DNA of 10,400 bases from Deltaproteobacteria bacterium. Its GTDB lineage: Bacteria; Desulfobacterota; Desulfobulbia; Desulfobulbales; BM004. Below are positions 1 through 7,769 of this stretch, piece after piece. Location: the NCBI GenBank assembly GCA_019312695.1, contig JAFDCT010000239.1:1-10400 (forward strand), written 5' to 3'. Each line of letters starts with the position of its first letter. The stretch's first letter is position 1. The notes below the pieces were generated by a model, which made no database searches, was not told the DNA's origin, and worked only from the letters and a program-made list of their open reading frames with translations. A program made the translations under genes and the position numbers.

Positions 1-372
1 CTCTGCTATTTTAAACCTGGCATTCCATTGTTGCTTTTAGATAGAACCTCTTTAAAGTATTAATATCTTGGAGTTCTTTCCATGTTTATGAGGTAATCAC
101 TTTTTAGTTAATTAACAAAAAAATAACAATCATTCTTCAAGAGTATTTTTAGAATATTATTTTATTAGGGTGTAGTGGAAATTTACTTCTTTTGTTGTAT
201 TTGTTTTTAGTCGGCTTCAACAATTTATTAATTATACAAATTATAACCCATGTCAGAAAATCTTTACTGTAATCTTCATGTTAAGAAAATCCATATATCA
301 CTTATGTGTAAGGTCAAACCCGAATAATAAAGTGATGAGAATTGGGACCCAACCAATCTCATATCCGTTGTA

Positions 373-423
373 TTCGCTTAGTGCTAATCCGCATGAATTT
401 ATGCGCGAAGTTTAAAAAGCGAA
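373..423. repeat. Nested inverted repeat
   Basis: A perfect 7-base inverted repeat (TTCGCTT at 373-379, AAGCGAA at 417-423) encloses a second, near-perfect 16-base palindrome at 390-405 (CGCAT...ATGCG with one G/T mismatch inside). A third 7-base pair, GAAGTTT at 407-413 and AAACTTC at 445-451, overlaps the outer arm. As RNA or cruciform DNA these arms could form alternative hairpins. The arms are short and the surroundings AT-rich, so chance is a real possibility. No function is assigned. Confidence 0.35.
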
Positions 424-444
424 GCTGTCAAAGAGCTGTCAAAA
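423..444. repeat. Two-copy 11-base tandem repeat
   Basis: AGCTGTCAAAG at 423-433 is followed directly by AGCTGTCAAAA at 434-444, differing only in the last base. It overlaps the end of the nested inverted repeat by one base. It could be a local slippage duplication or a pair of binding sites, but no neighbouring promoter was recognised. Confidence 0.5.
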
Positions 445-537
445 AAACTTCACATCCCTTGCCATAATAGAAACTCTTGCAGGACAAATTTTGGATTGAC
501 TAAAACAGCAGGACCAGGACATCTTGACTTGCAATAC

Positions 538-573
538 AAAAAGCCAGCAGAAACTATGGATCTAATTTCTGCT
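538..573 (-). terminator. Possible intrinsic terminator after the DUF454 gene
   Basis: AGCAGAAA at 546-553 and TTTCTGCT at 566-573 form a perfect 8-base-pair stem with a 12-base loop. Read on the minus strand, the stem is followed after three bases (GGC) by a run of five T. It lies 27 bases beyond the DUF454 stop codon, where a terminator would be expected. The stem is not GC-rich and the T-tract is short, so this is only a candidate. Confidence 0.35.
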
Positions 574-599
574 TTGTAATAAAACGCTTGGAAAAAGTA

Positions 600-995
600 T
601 TAGACGTCCTGAGAAGTTGTTAGGCTTAAAAGATACAATGTGACGCTGAAGCCAATAATGACGAGCAGAAATTTTAGCCAAAAAGGCTGCACAACAAAAA
701 CTGAAATCGAGATAGACAACCAAATCAATCCAATTGCAGTTATTTTGGCCCGCAATGGGATGCCTTGTCCATTAAGATAAACATGGATCATTGGGCCTAA
801 TTTCCGGTGATTTAGTAACCAATTGTGAAAACGTTCTGAACTTCGGGCAAAACAGGCCGCTGCAAGTAGCAGAAGTGGAACCGTCGGCACCAGTGGCAGA
901 AATATACCCAGTATTGCTAATCCCGTTGCACAAAATCCTACAACCAGTAAACCATTACGAAAAAAATGGTTATTGATCTTTCCTTTTACTTTCAT
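600..995 (-). CDS. DUF454 family (YbaN-like) inner-membrane protein
   Basis: This small integral membrane protein (131 residues from the chosen start) belongs to the DUF454/YbaN family, whose function is unknown; E. coli YbaN is about 125 residues, so the length fits. A basic N-terminus (KVKGK) is followed by a hydrophobic segment at about 15-36, then the family hallmark at 33-53 (LPLVPT, then hydrophobic residues, then CFARSS) and RFHNWLLNH at 55-63. Hydrophobic segments at about 84-102 and 104-124 complete the membrane part. The frame also opens with a TTG five codons upstream (1010), but I chose the ATG at 995 because it gives a conventional start; neither has a clear ribosome-binding site. 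The gene follows the 152-residue gene by 121 bases on the same strand and could be cotranscribed or independent. Family assignment is strong; no role can be inferred from context. Confidence 0.82.
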   Translation of the reverse strand: MKVKGKINNHFFRNGLLVVGFCATGLAILGIFLPLVPTVPLLLLAAACFARSSERFHNWLLNHRKLGPMIHVYLNGQGIPLRAKITAIGLIWLSISISVFVVQPFWLKFLLVIIGFSVTLYLLSLTTSQDV

Positions 996-1116
996 AATGT
1001 CTAGCCACAATAGATACTATTAACAACCAGGATTGAACATATGCTGTGCCGAGGCAATGCTGATATAAGAACATGCTTTCCTGTTTAGATAAAGTAAAGC
1101 CTGATACGTTACTATT

Positions 1117-1575
1117 TCATTTAAATAACTGGGGATGCTTTTTGGCAAATATTGTTGGATCAGCTTTATTAAGTGCGACAAGATACTCTGAATTTATACT
1201 ACCCAATTCCTCTTTTTGTTTATTGATTTCGCCTAGTGTCCATTCCTGTAATGATATTTCTTCTGCCAACTCAATTGACGACTTAACGAACTTATCTGTA
1301 AGGGGCTTTAGTTTTGAATCATTTTCACTCATTTTATTTATGTCTGATGCTATACGTTGTAACGATTTAATCATTGAACCCCGCTGCGTTTTTGGTGCGC
1401 CCTTAGCAGCAGTTATAATTGCAACTCTAGCATCTTCTTCTTTAGTCAATGCATAAACTCTGACAGCGTTAGAGAAGTATTGATTTATTCGTTTTGCACG
1501 TGATTTCCCCCTAATGATGTGTACAGCAAACAGTCCCAATAGTGTTGCTCCTATTAAGTTGATTACAAAATTCAT
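1117..1575 (-). CDS. Hypothetical membrane-anchored helical protein
   Basis: I do not recognise this 152-residue protein. Residues 4-20 are a single hydrophobic segment, followed at 22-29 by a basic cluster (RGKSRAKR). That pattern predicts an N-terminal anchor with the rest in the cytoplasm. Residues about 65-135 are rich in K, E, S, I and L with helical spacing and could form a coiled coil; no cysteine or catalytic motif is visible. The ATG at 1575 has a GAGG about 12 bases upstream, a weakly placed ribosome site. An overlapping plus-strand frame of 127 codons at 1073-1456 is less likely, since this strand gives a coherent anchor-plus-helix protein and matches the direction of its neighbours. 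The gene is AT-rich compared with the operon to its right, and 317 bases without a gene separate it from gdhA, so it probably has its own promoter. It could be a lineage-specific or horizontally acquired gene. Confidence 0.6.
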   Translation of the reverse strand: MNFVINLIGATLLGLFAVHIIRGKSRAKRINQYFSNAVRVYALTKEEDARVAIITAAKGAPKTQRGSMIKSLQRIASDINKMSENDSKLKPLTDKFVKSSIELAEEISLQEWTLGEINKQKEELGSINSEYLVALNKADPTIFAKKHPQLFK

Positions 1576-1892
1576 ACAGATTATTTACCCTCAATTGTTT
1601 CTTAATATTTAGATGAAATCTATATCCCTGCTACTAAAGTATTTCTACTAGGTAACGAATTGTTTTTCTAATTGAAACGATATTCTGTATTTCGTGAAAA
1701 AGTTCTGTTGAATATAGATTATCATAATTTTACCTTCTTATATTCGAGAATAGAATTAAAGAGTTTAGGGGACATGTTAACTTATGAGTTATAAATCTCC
1801 AGATTTAAAAGCCATGTTGTGGGTCCTTTATATATAATAAGGCAAAGTGTTTTTTTGTAATTTGGAATTATAGAAAAAGGATATGATTAACT
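1576..1892. other. AT-rich intergenic region after gdhA
   Basis: No gene is visible in these 317 bases. They separate the gdhA stop from the start of the 152-residue gene and should hold the operon terminator and the promoter of the latter gene, all on the minus strand. I could not find a convincing GC-rich hairpin followed by a T-tract. A TATAAT hexamer reads on the minus strand at 1867-1872 but has no matching -35 element at the right spacing. The region marks a visible shift from the moderate-GC operon to AT-rich sequence on its left. Confidence 0.5.
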
Positions 1893-3242
1893 TCATACCA
1901 GCCCCTGGTCCAGCATGGCGTTTACCACTTTGACAAAGCCGGCAATGTTGGCCCCGGCTACATAGCTGCCTGGTTCACCATATTCTTCCGCTGCATTCAG
2001 GCAGGTCTGATGAATTGACTGCATGATGATTTTCAGGCGGCTATTTACTTCCTCAGCCGGCCAGTTCAAGCGCATGGAGTTCTGGGCCATTTCCAGGCCG
2101 GATACGGCAACACCACCTGCATTAGCTGCTTTGGAAGGACCGTAAAGAATATTGCTGTCGCTGAATATGTCCAGAGCCTCAGGAGTTGCAGGCATGTTGG
2201 CCCCTTCACAAACAAGCTGGACGCCGTTGTTGATCATATTCCGGGCATCCTGCTGCTGGACCTCGTTTTCAAAAGCACATGGAAAAGCACAGTCAGCCTT
2301 GTGGTTCCAGAGAGGGTTATGATCCAGTCCAGGATCGGCCTGGAAATAGGAGGTTTCAGGATATTTTTCTGCATACTGCTCAATACGGCCGCGTTTAATA
2401 TTTTTGAGATATTTGACAAATTCAAGCTTATCAGCGTCAAGACCTTGGGCGTCATAAACATAACCGGAGGAATCTGAAAGGGTAACCACCCTGCCTCCCA
2501 GGTGCAGTATTTTCTCTGAGGTATACTGGGCAACATTGCCGCTGCCTGAGACAAGGCAGGTTCTACCCTCCAGGTTTTGATTGCGGGTTTTTAGCATTTC
2601 ACTGGCAAAATAGACGCAGCCATAACCGGTTGCCTCGGGCCTGACCAGACTGCCGCCCCAGTTGAGACTTTTACCGGTCAGCACCCCGGTGAACTCATTT
2701 TTCAGCTTTTTGTACATGCCAAAAAGGTAGCCGATCTCCCTGGTGCCGACCCCGATGTCACCAGCCGGAATGTCTGTGTGGGGGCCAATGTGCCGGAACA
2801 GTTCGGCCATGAAACTCTGGCAAAAACGCATGATCTCATGATCGGACCGGCCCTTGGGATTAAAATCAGAACCACCTTTGGCACCGCCCATTCCCAGGGT
2901 TGTGAGGCTGTTTTTGAAGACCTGCTCAAAAGCAAGGAATTTCATGATGCTCAATTTTACCGAGGGATGAAAACGCAGGCCGCCCTTGAATGGTCCGATG
3001 GCGCTGTTCATTTCTACCCTGAAGCCCCGGTTGACATGGACCTGGCCCTCATCGTCCATCCACGGCACCCGAAAAATTATAACGCGTTCAGGCTCCACTA
3101 TTCTTTCCAGCACAGCTGCCCTGCGGTATTCCGGATAACGGTCCAGGACAGGTTTTACCGATCCCAGCACCTCCTCGACAGCCTGTTTGAATTCTATCTC
3201 CCCGGGGTCCTTTTCCTTGATATTTTTTAGTATCTCGTCCAT
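1893..3242 (-). CDS. gdhA: NADP-type glutamate dehydrogenase
   Basis: This cytoplasmic enzyme catalyses 2-oxoglutarate + NH4+ + NADPH to glutamate. At 449 residues it matches the hexameric bacterial GdhA class (E. coli 447). The N-terminal substrate domain carries GPFKGGLRFHPSV at 83-95, the catalytic-lysine loop GMGGAKGG at 117-124 (Lys122) and PAGDIGVG at 159-166 with catalytic Asp162. The Rossmann domain shows GSGNVAQ at 233-239. SDSSG at 256-260 closes the second beta strand, as in NADPH-preferring members; an acidic residue at the strand end would favour NAD. CEGANMP at 345-351 and KAANAGGVAVSG at 371-382 are the usual C-terminal motifs. The ATG at 3242 has AGGAG at 3251-3255, 8 bases upstream. 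It follows the PEP-binding-domain gene by 41 bases without a terminator and is probably the last gene of the korDABC operon, placing ammonia assimilation beside 2-oxoglutarate production. The enzyme class is certain; coenzyme preference is inferred. Confidence 0.97.
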   Translation of the reverse strand: MDEILKNIKEKDPGEIEFKQAVEEVLGSVKPVLDRYPEYRRAAVLERIVEPERVIIFRVPWMDDEGQVHVNRGFRVEMNSAIGPFKGGLRFHPSVKLSIMKFLAFEQVFKNSLTTLGMGGAKGGSDFNPKGRSDHEIMRFCQSFMAELFRHIGPHTDIPAGDIGVGTREIGYLFGMYKKLKNEFTGVLTGKSLNWGGSLVRPEATGYGCVYFASEMLKTRNQNLEGRTCLVSGSGNVAQYTSEKILHLGGRVVTLSDSSGYVYDAQGLDADKLEFVKYLKNIKRGRIEQYAEKYPETSYFQADPGLDHNPLWNHKADCAFPCAFENEVQQQDARNMINNGVQLVCEGANMPATPEALDIFSDSNILYGPSKAANAGGVAVSGLEMAQNSMRLNWPAEEVNSRLKIIMQSIHQTCLNAAEEYGEPGSYVAGANIAGFVKVVNAMLDQGLV

Positions 3243-3283
3243 GTATCCTGCTCCTGTTCTCTTGCGAAGGTGGTGGTAAAAGA

Positions 3284-6250
3284 TTACTTATCTTCTAGCA
3301 TGATGCATTGTGAGGTCCCGCTGTCTACCTTGATGATGAGGTTTTTCCTGAGACGGACATGTCTGACATGCTTTGTCTCATTGGCTGCCGGCAGGGCAGC
3401 AAGCCATTGCCAGTTAAAAAAATCCGCCAGATTCGGGTCATTTTCAGTCACGGTTATGTATTTGATACCCATGGCGGTTATGTTGTGAAAGAAATGAGTG
3501 CCCTGGGAGTCTTCGGCCGAGAGCTGATCATTGCGCAGCTCAATCATTGCCCCTACGCTGGATATATCCTCCCAGCGAACAGGGATGCCCAGCCATGGAT
3601 CTGCGGAGCCCCATCTGCCGGGGCCGATCAGCAGGTATGGCTGCTGCGCTTTACTGAGCCTTGCATTGTGGCGGCTTATTTCCCGGGCTATGTTTTTTGT
3701 CTCACTGGCATTGAATGCTTCAGGTTTTACGTAGACAATATCAGCAATTTTATCATAAACACCATGCCCCAGGGGTTTGCTGGAATAACAGAACGCCCGG
3801 TCGATCTCGGTCTGGTCTATAGTCACATCATACTGGTCCTCGTCAACTGCCATGGGCCGGATCTGCAGGAAATGAAAACGGTCCTTTTCATTTTTGAAAC
3901 CAAGGTCAACGGCAAATTCGATTTGAATATCACAGCTCATACCCTTATAGCCCAGGTCCAGAAGATCCTGCAGCAGGTCAGCCAGGGGGAGCATACGGTG
4001 TTTCAGGATATTGGCAAAGGTGACTAACTTCGGGCCTTTACCAAGACTGTCCCGGACGGCATGCTCCTCAGGCGAATAAGTGCTCACTACAGCCTGGACA
4101 GAGGGGTCATTTTTCGCTTCATATATTTCCCGTTTCACGAGGTTGGAATGACGAAAATTCAGCTCTTCTGGATTTCCTTTGAAGCGCAGGGCATAAAAGG
4201 TCTGCTGCGAACTGGACAGCATATCGTCAATGTTTGTGAATTGTGGCAGATTTTCCGGATAGCGGGGAGAGAAAAGAAGGCTTTTTCCCCCCTCGACTAC
4301 TGTTTTGCCAAATCCCAGGGCAATCTGGGCAATGCCGTCAGCCGCCTTCATCTTACCCACAGGGTAGTAATTATAGGATTTTGCCATGCCGGAAATTGCC
4401 GGATAGAAATACTCGCCATAAACTTTGCCGGCCAGAATCTGAATGATGACAGCCATGGAGTCAGGGCTGGTAGAATGCTTTTCTGTTTCAGTATAGAAGG
4501 CGCGCGGACCGGCGTAAAAGGTGGAGGCATAAACAAGTTTTACCGCCTTGCTTAAATGCTGCAGACGTATTGCATGGGCAGCGTTGTTAGGCAGCATATA
4601 GGTTTCAAAAAGTCCTGCCAGGGGTCTATACAGGGCGTCTTCAAGAAGGCTTGAGGAACGAACACTCAAAGGTTCATGTACCTGCTGCAGAAAGGCACTG
4701 AGCTGTTTTTCAAGCCATTCCGGCATCGTCGCTTCAAGAAAGATGGCTGCTATTTCAGCATCACTTTTATGGCCAAAATCAGCAGAAATATTATTGGCCT
4801 GCATAAAGGCATGAAATCCTTCTGTCGTGATGACAAGGGTAGGGGGTATGACAATATCAACCTGGGGATATTTTTGCTGCAGCCAGTCATGTTTTTTTAA
4901 CTGGGAAGCCATAAATGCAAGCCCCAGTGCCTTGCCCCCCATTGAACCGTGCCCAATCTTGACGAGCTGCATGACGTCGGCATCAAAATCGAGCTCGGCA
5001 AAATTCGCGACAATGCCCTGTTCCCTCACCCGGCGCAGGGCATGTATCTGCATTATAATGCCTTGGCGCAGGGTTTCAGCTGTTTTGAATCTCTTGAGGT
5101 GGTTTTTATGCAGCAGGGATGCCAGCCCTATCTCGGAGCGGGCCATGACCCAGTTTGAGAAGTGGTTGTTCCGGGCATGGTATAAAAGACATTCACCAGG
5201 GATGGTTGCCAGTTTTTTTTCAAAGCTGTGCAGATTGGCGGCCCGGTCAATTTGTCTGCCATCCGGCAGGCAGAAGACAAAATCCCCGAATCCGAGATGC
5301 TCCAGAAAGAACCGGTGGATCTCCTCAGCCAGGGTATCAGAGTTTTTATTGATAAAACTTGCAGGAATAGATGCGGCCTTTTTCGCATTGGAGGATTCTG
5401 AGCTGATAAGGAGCAGGGGCATATCAGGTATTTCTCTCCGGATGTGACTGAGCAGCTCGACTCCGGCCGCATCGTTGAGGCTCGATTCTTTTGGAAACCG
5501 GGTATCGGCAATGATGCCGAAAACAAACTTTTTATATTCACCATAAAACCGCATAGCCTCTTCATAATTTTCAGCCACCAGGATCTTGGGCCGGGCCCTC
5601 ATTTTCAAAAGCCTGTGTTCTTCATTGAGGCTTTCATTCATGATCGCCTGAGTCTGGGCCACCACTTCCCTGTAAAGCAGCGGCAGAAAAAAGGATTTAA
5701 AGAGCGGTGAATCTTCTACCAGGATGAGGACTCGCACCATTGCCAGGGAAGTATCCCATTCAACATTTTGATGATCCTCAAGGTTTTTTATCAGGGCCAG
5801 AAGCAGGGCAGGATCTGCCGACCAGATATAAAAGTTGTCGATGCCGGTTCTCTTTTCCCTTTCTAAATAGGGGGAAAGAGCTTTCATATTATGGGCTAGG
5901 AGAATAACCGGCAGATGGGGGCAGATCTCCTTAATCTTGAGCCCAAGGGTATTGCAGTCCATTTCACCAACCTGGGTTAGGGTAATGACCAGGTCGAATT
6001 TTTTGTAGCGCACCAGCTCCAGGGCTTCATCAGCAACTGCAACACTCGTCAAACGCGGCGGTTTGCTTAGGTTCAGGCCCCTGTATTCATTAATGATGCG
6101 GGTTGAGAGGCTGGTGTCCTCCTCCATGATAAAAGCATCGTAAGGACTCAGGACCAGGAGAATCTCATGGATCTTATGCGCCATGAGCTCATGAAAGACT
6201 TTGAAATTGCTGTCCAGGTCATCTTTCCATAAGCTAATATCAGGCTTCAT
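3284..6250 (-). CDS. Tandem receiver-like domains fused to a PEP/pyruvate-binding (PPDK_N) domain
   Basis: This 988-residue protein combines signalling and phosphotransfer-type domains. Residues about 27-155 look like a degenerate receiver: the strand where the phospho-acceptor Asp should follow reads DLVITLTQVGEMD, without an Asp at the usual place. Residues about 171-315 form a second receiver that keeps the key residues: acidic pair Glu179-Asp180, Asp249 (IIADTRFP), Ser283/Ser284 and Lys302 (FINKN). After a linker, residues about 428-800 match the ATP-grasp-like N-terminal domain of PEP synthase and pyruvate phosphate dikinase: GSMGGKALGLAFM at 435-447, SVRSSSLLED at 529-538, GLFETYMLPN at 546-555 and FLQIRPM at 794-800. 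A distinct C-terminal part has LLIGPGRWGSADPWLG at 873-888 and QGTHFFHNI at 916-924. The phosphohistidine swivel domain and PEP-binding barrel are absent, so it should not be a complete PEP synthase. It starts 39 bases after korC; the start has no strong ribosome site, and Met23 is an alternative. Substrate and role are unknown. Confidence 0.85.
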   Translation of the reverse strand: MKPDISLWKDDLDSNFKVFHELMAHKIHEILLVLSPYDAFIMEEDTSLSTRIINEYRGLNLSKPPRLTSVAVADEALELVRYKKFDLVITLTQVGEMDCNTLGLKIKEICPHLPVILLAHNMKALSPYLEREKRTGIDNFYIWSADPALLLALIKNLEDHQNVEWDTSLAMVRVLILVEDSPLFKSFFLPLLYREVVAQTQAIMNESLNEEHRLLKMRARPKILVAENYEEAMRFYGEYKKFVFGIIADTRFPKESSLNDAAGVELLSHIRREIPDMPLLLISSESSNAKKAASIPASFINKNSDTLAEEIHRFFLEHLGFGDFVFCLPDGRQIDRAANLHSFEKKLATIPGECLLYHARNNHFSNWVMARSEIGLASLLHKNHLKRFKTAETLRQGIIMQIHALRRVREQGIVANFAELDFDADVMQLVKIGHGSMGGKALGLAFMASQLKKHDWLQQKYPQVDIVIPPTLVITTEGFHAFMQANNISADFGHKSDAEIAAIFLEATMPEWLEKQLSAFLQQVHEPLSVRSSSLLEDALYRPLAGLFETYMLPNNAAHAIRLQHLSKAVKLVYASTFYAGPRAFYTETEKHSTSPDSMAVIIQILAGKVYGEYFYPAISGMAKSYNYYPVGKMKAADGIAQIALGFGKTVVEGGKSLLFSPRYPENLPQFTNIDDMLSSSQQTFYALRFKGNPEELNFRHSNLVKREIYEAKNDPSVQAVVSTYSPEEHAVRDSLGKGPKLVTFANILKHRMLPLADLLQDLLDLGYKGMSCDIQIEFAVDLGFKNEKDRFHFLQIRPMAVDEDQYDVTIDQTEIDRAFCYSSKPLGHGVYDKIADIVYVKPEAFNASETKNIAREISRHNARLSKAQQPYLLIGPGRWGSADPWLGIPVRWEDISSVGAMIELRNDQLSAEDSQGTHFFHNITAMGIKYITVTENDPNLADFFNWQWLAALPAANETKHVRHVRLRKNLIIKVDSGTSQCIMLEDK

Positions 6251-6289
6251 ATACTTTCACGATTTTGGCAATATACAAGGATATCTGTC

Positions 6290-6880
6290 TCAGACTTCCT
6301 CTTCTTCCTCGGGAATGATAGAACGCGGCAGGCTGTTCAGGTCAAATTTTTCAGCCGCCTCGATACCTGCCTGCAGGGCCTTGCTGTTTATCTTCAAAGT
6401 TTCTCGGGGTACCCGGGTTGCCAGGGCGGACATGATACTTTTGTGGGACACCAGAGGGCAGAAATGTCCCAGGGCGCCTAAGGCCACCATATTTGCCACA
6501 AAATCTTTTCCTGCAATCTCTCGGGCAATTTCGGTAAAAGGCAGTGATACAGCCCGGCTGGTCGGGACCTGGTCAACGAGCCCGGTATCAACCAGCAGCA
6601 GGCCGTTGGGTTTAAAGTCAAAACAGTAGGCATCACAGGACGCCTGGTTCAGGGCCAGCATCATGTCGAGCTGTATAGCTTTGGGGTAGTCAATCTGCGT
6701 GCTGCTGATGACCACCTCTGCTTTGCAGCGGCCACCGCGGGCCTCAGGACCGTAACTTTGTGTTTGGCTCACATTGTAGCCTTCAAAAATGCCGACTGCT
6801 TCAGCAAGAATTATGGAAGCCAGAATAATTCCCTGACCGCCTGAACCGCACAGCCGTATCTCGAAACGTTCAACGTCCAT
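6290..6880 (-). CDS. korC: 2-oxoglutarate:ferredoxin oxidoreductase, gamma subunit
   Basis: This is the gamma subunit (196 residues) of the cytoplasmic thiamine-pyrophosphate-dependent oxidoreductase that converts 2-oxoglutarate + CoA to succinyl-CoA + CO2 with ferredoxin. The family hallmarks are clear: RLCGSGGQGIILA at 9-21, and SQTQSYGPEARGGRC at 38-52, the conserved SYGPEXRGG signature of 2-oxoacid oxidoreductase gamma chains. The frame is open up to 6955, but that start would run 71 bases into korB. The ATG at 6880 sits 4 bases after the korB stop, has AAGGAA eight bases upstream, and puts the GSGGQG loop at the usual distance from the N-terminus. The length is normal for the family. The C-terminus ends in an odd run of five Glu followed by Val. 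Pyruvate or branched-chain oxoacid specificity cannot be excluded from this subunit alone; the KorA type and gdhA linkage favour 2-oxoglutarate. Confidence 0.92.
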   Translation of the reverse strand: MDVERFEIRLCGSGGQGIILASIILAEAVGIFEGYNVSQTQSYGPEARGGRCKAEVVISSTQIDYPKAIQLDMMLALNQASCDAYCFDFKPNGLLLVDTGLVDQVPTSRAVSLPFTEIAREIAGKDFVANMVALGALGHFCPLVSHKSIMSALATRVPRETLKINSKALQAGIEAAEKFDLNSLPRSIIPEEEEEV

Positions 6881-6884
6881 ATCT

Positions 6885-7715
6885 TCAGTTCCTTTTGGCC
6901 CTTTTTCTGATCTTACTGTATTCCTCGATGTAATTTGGTTTATCCTCATCTGCAAGGATACCTATGGTGAACTTGTCATGCAGTGAATCCGGAGGCATGC
7001 TGGTCCCTTCGTCTCTGGATACGGCATGATCTTTAAACCAGTTGAGCATGGTAACCGGGTCAGCCATCTTGTTGCGCCGGCCGAATTGGACATGGCAGTT
7101 TGACATGATCTCTACAACGGAGAAGCCTTTATTCCTGATAGCTTTCTCTATGAGTTTGTCCAGCTGTGCGGCATGGTAAACTGTCCCTCGGGCCACAAAA
7201 CTTGCCCCGGCCGCCACTGCAAGCTCAGCAATGGAAAAGGCATGTTCGATATTGGAAAATATCGAAGTGGTAGACTGGGCTCCATAGGGAGTGGTTGGCG
7301 AGGCCTGGCCTCCTGTCATGCCGTATATCTGGTTATTGATGATGATAGCGGTAAGGTCAAGGTTACGCCTGGCGGCGTGGATGAAATGGTTGCCGCCGAT
7401 TGCCGTGGCATCACCGTCTCCCATCACCGTAATAACAAAAAGGGAGGGCCTGGCAAGTTTTATGCCCGTGGCAATGGTCAGGGCCCTACCATGGGTGGTA
7501 TGCAGCGTATTGAAATCAACATAGGTAGGCATGCGGCCGGAGCAACCTATACCGGCGGCCAAAACTATATCATCCTTTTTCAGTTTCAGCCGTTCTATGG
7601 CGCGGATAAAGGCGCCGAGGATAATGCCGTTGCCGCAACCTGAACACCAGACATGGGGAAATTTTTTATGGTGCCGCAGATATTTATGGCGCAGTTCGGT
7701 CATGCCTGCAATCAT
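6885..7715 (-). CDS. korB: 2-oxoglutarate:ferredoxin oxidoreductase, beta subunit
   Basis: The beta subunit (276 residues) binds thiamine pyrophosphate and one [4Fe-4S] cluster. The cluster ligands are visible as Cys24 and Cys27 (WCSGCGNG), Cys58 (GIGCSGR) and Cys207 (SNCHVQ); their spacing is close to that described for archaeal 2-oxoacid:ferredoxin oxidoreductase beta chains. The TPP/Mg motif is GDGDATAIGG at 99-108, with NNQIYGMTGGQ at 127-137 closing it. HTTHGRA at 72-78 is another conserved stretch. The ATG at 7715 has GGAG at 7723-7726, seven bases upstream; the in-frame Met5 lacks that spacing. The gene follows korA by 54 bases and is followed by korC after 4 bases, so translation of B and C is probably coupled. 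The length matches bacterial KorB (about 270-290). The family call is certain; the 2-oxoglutarate substrate is inferred from KorA type and operon context. Confidence 0.94.
   Translation of the reverse strand: MIAGMTELRHKYLRHHKKFPHVWCSGCGNGIILGAFIRAIERLKLKKDDIVLAAGIGCSGRMPTYVDFNTLHTTHGRALTIATGIKLARPSLFVITVMGDGDATAIGGNHFIHAARRNLDLTAIIINNQIYGMTGGQASPTTPYGAQSTTSIFSNIEHAFSIAELAVAAGASFVARGTVYHAAQLDKLIEKAIRNKGFSVVEIMSNCHVQFGRRNKMADPVTMLNWFKDHAVSRDEGTSMPPDSLHDKFTIGILADEDKPNYIEEYSKIRKRAKRN
6889..6894 (-). promoter_or_regulatory. Ribosome-binding site fixing the korC start
   Basis: AAGGAA on the minus strand lies 8 bases before the ATG at 6880, inside the last codons of korB. It is the reason to prefer the 196-residue KorC over the longer open frame that would overlap korB. 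Confidence 0.65.
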
Positions 7716-7769
7716 GGTTTATCTCCATTTATGCTTTCACGCCTGGTTTTCCTGTCATGTCAGCATACC

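Larger units (their letters stand above)
1..599. other. AT-rich non-coding stretch
   Basis: No credible gene is visible on either strand: all six frames are broken by frequent stops, and I recognise no RNA gene or transposase remnant. The composition is clearly more AT-rich than the metabolic genes to the right. The notable content is a nested inverted repeat near 373-423, an overlapping short tandem repeat at 423-444, and a hairpin with an adjacent T-tract (minus-strand sense) near 538-573. It lies downstream of the DUF454 gene, which is read on the minus strand. Confidence 0.6.

Noticed and set aside
1073..1456. 127-codon plus-strand open frame opposite the 152-residue gene
   Set aside because: The minus-strand frame gives a coherent anchor, basic cluster and helix and agrees with neighbouring gene direction; the plus-strand product looks like shadow translation. 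Confidence is moderate because the minus-strand gene is itself an orphan.
2778..3230. 150-codon plus-strand open frame
   Set aside because: It is antisense to the conserved N-terminal half of gdhA and has no recognisable motif.
3359..4027. 222-codon plus-strand open frame, and others at 4061-4555 and 4827-5447
   Set aside because: All lie antisense to the 988-residue receiver/PEP-binding gene, which is continuous and has conserved motifs throughout; the plus-strand products show no family features.
3284..6250. Annotation as a full phosphoenolpyruvate synthase
   Set aside because: Only the N-terminal ATP/pyruvate-binding part of that family is present; no swivel His motif and no C-terminal PEP barrel can be seen.
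6881..6955. Longer start for korC
   Set aside because: It would overlap korB by 71 bases and add 25 residues ahead of the conserved GSGGQG region, and the ATG at 6880 has its own well-spaced ribosome site.
7173..7643. 156-codon plus-strand open frame
   Set aside because: It is antisense to korB across its TPP-binding motif; the Gly-rich product is a shadow of the real gene.
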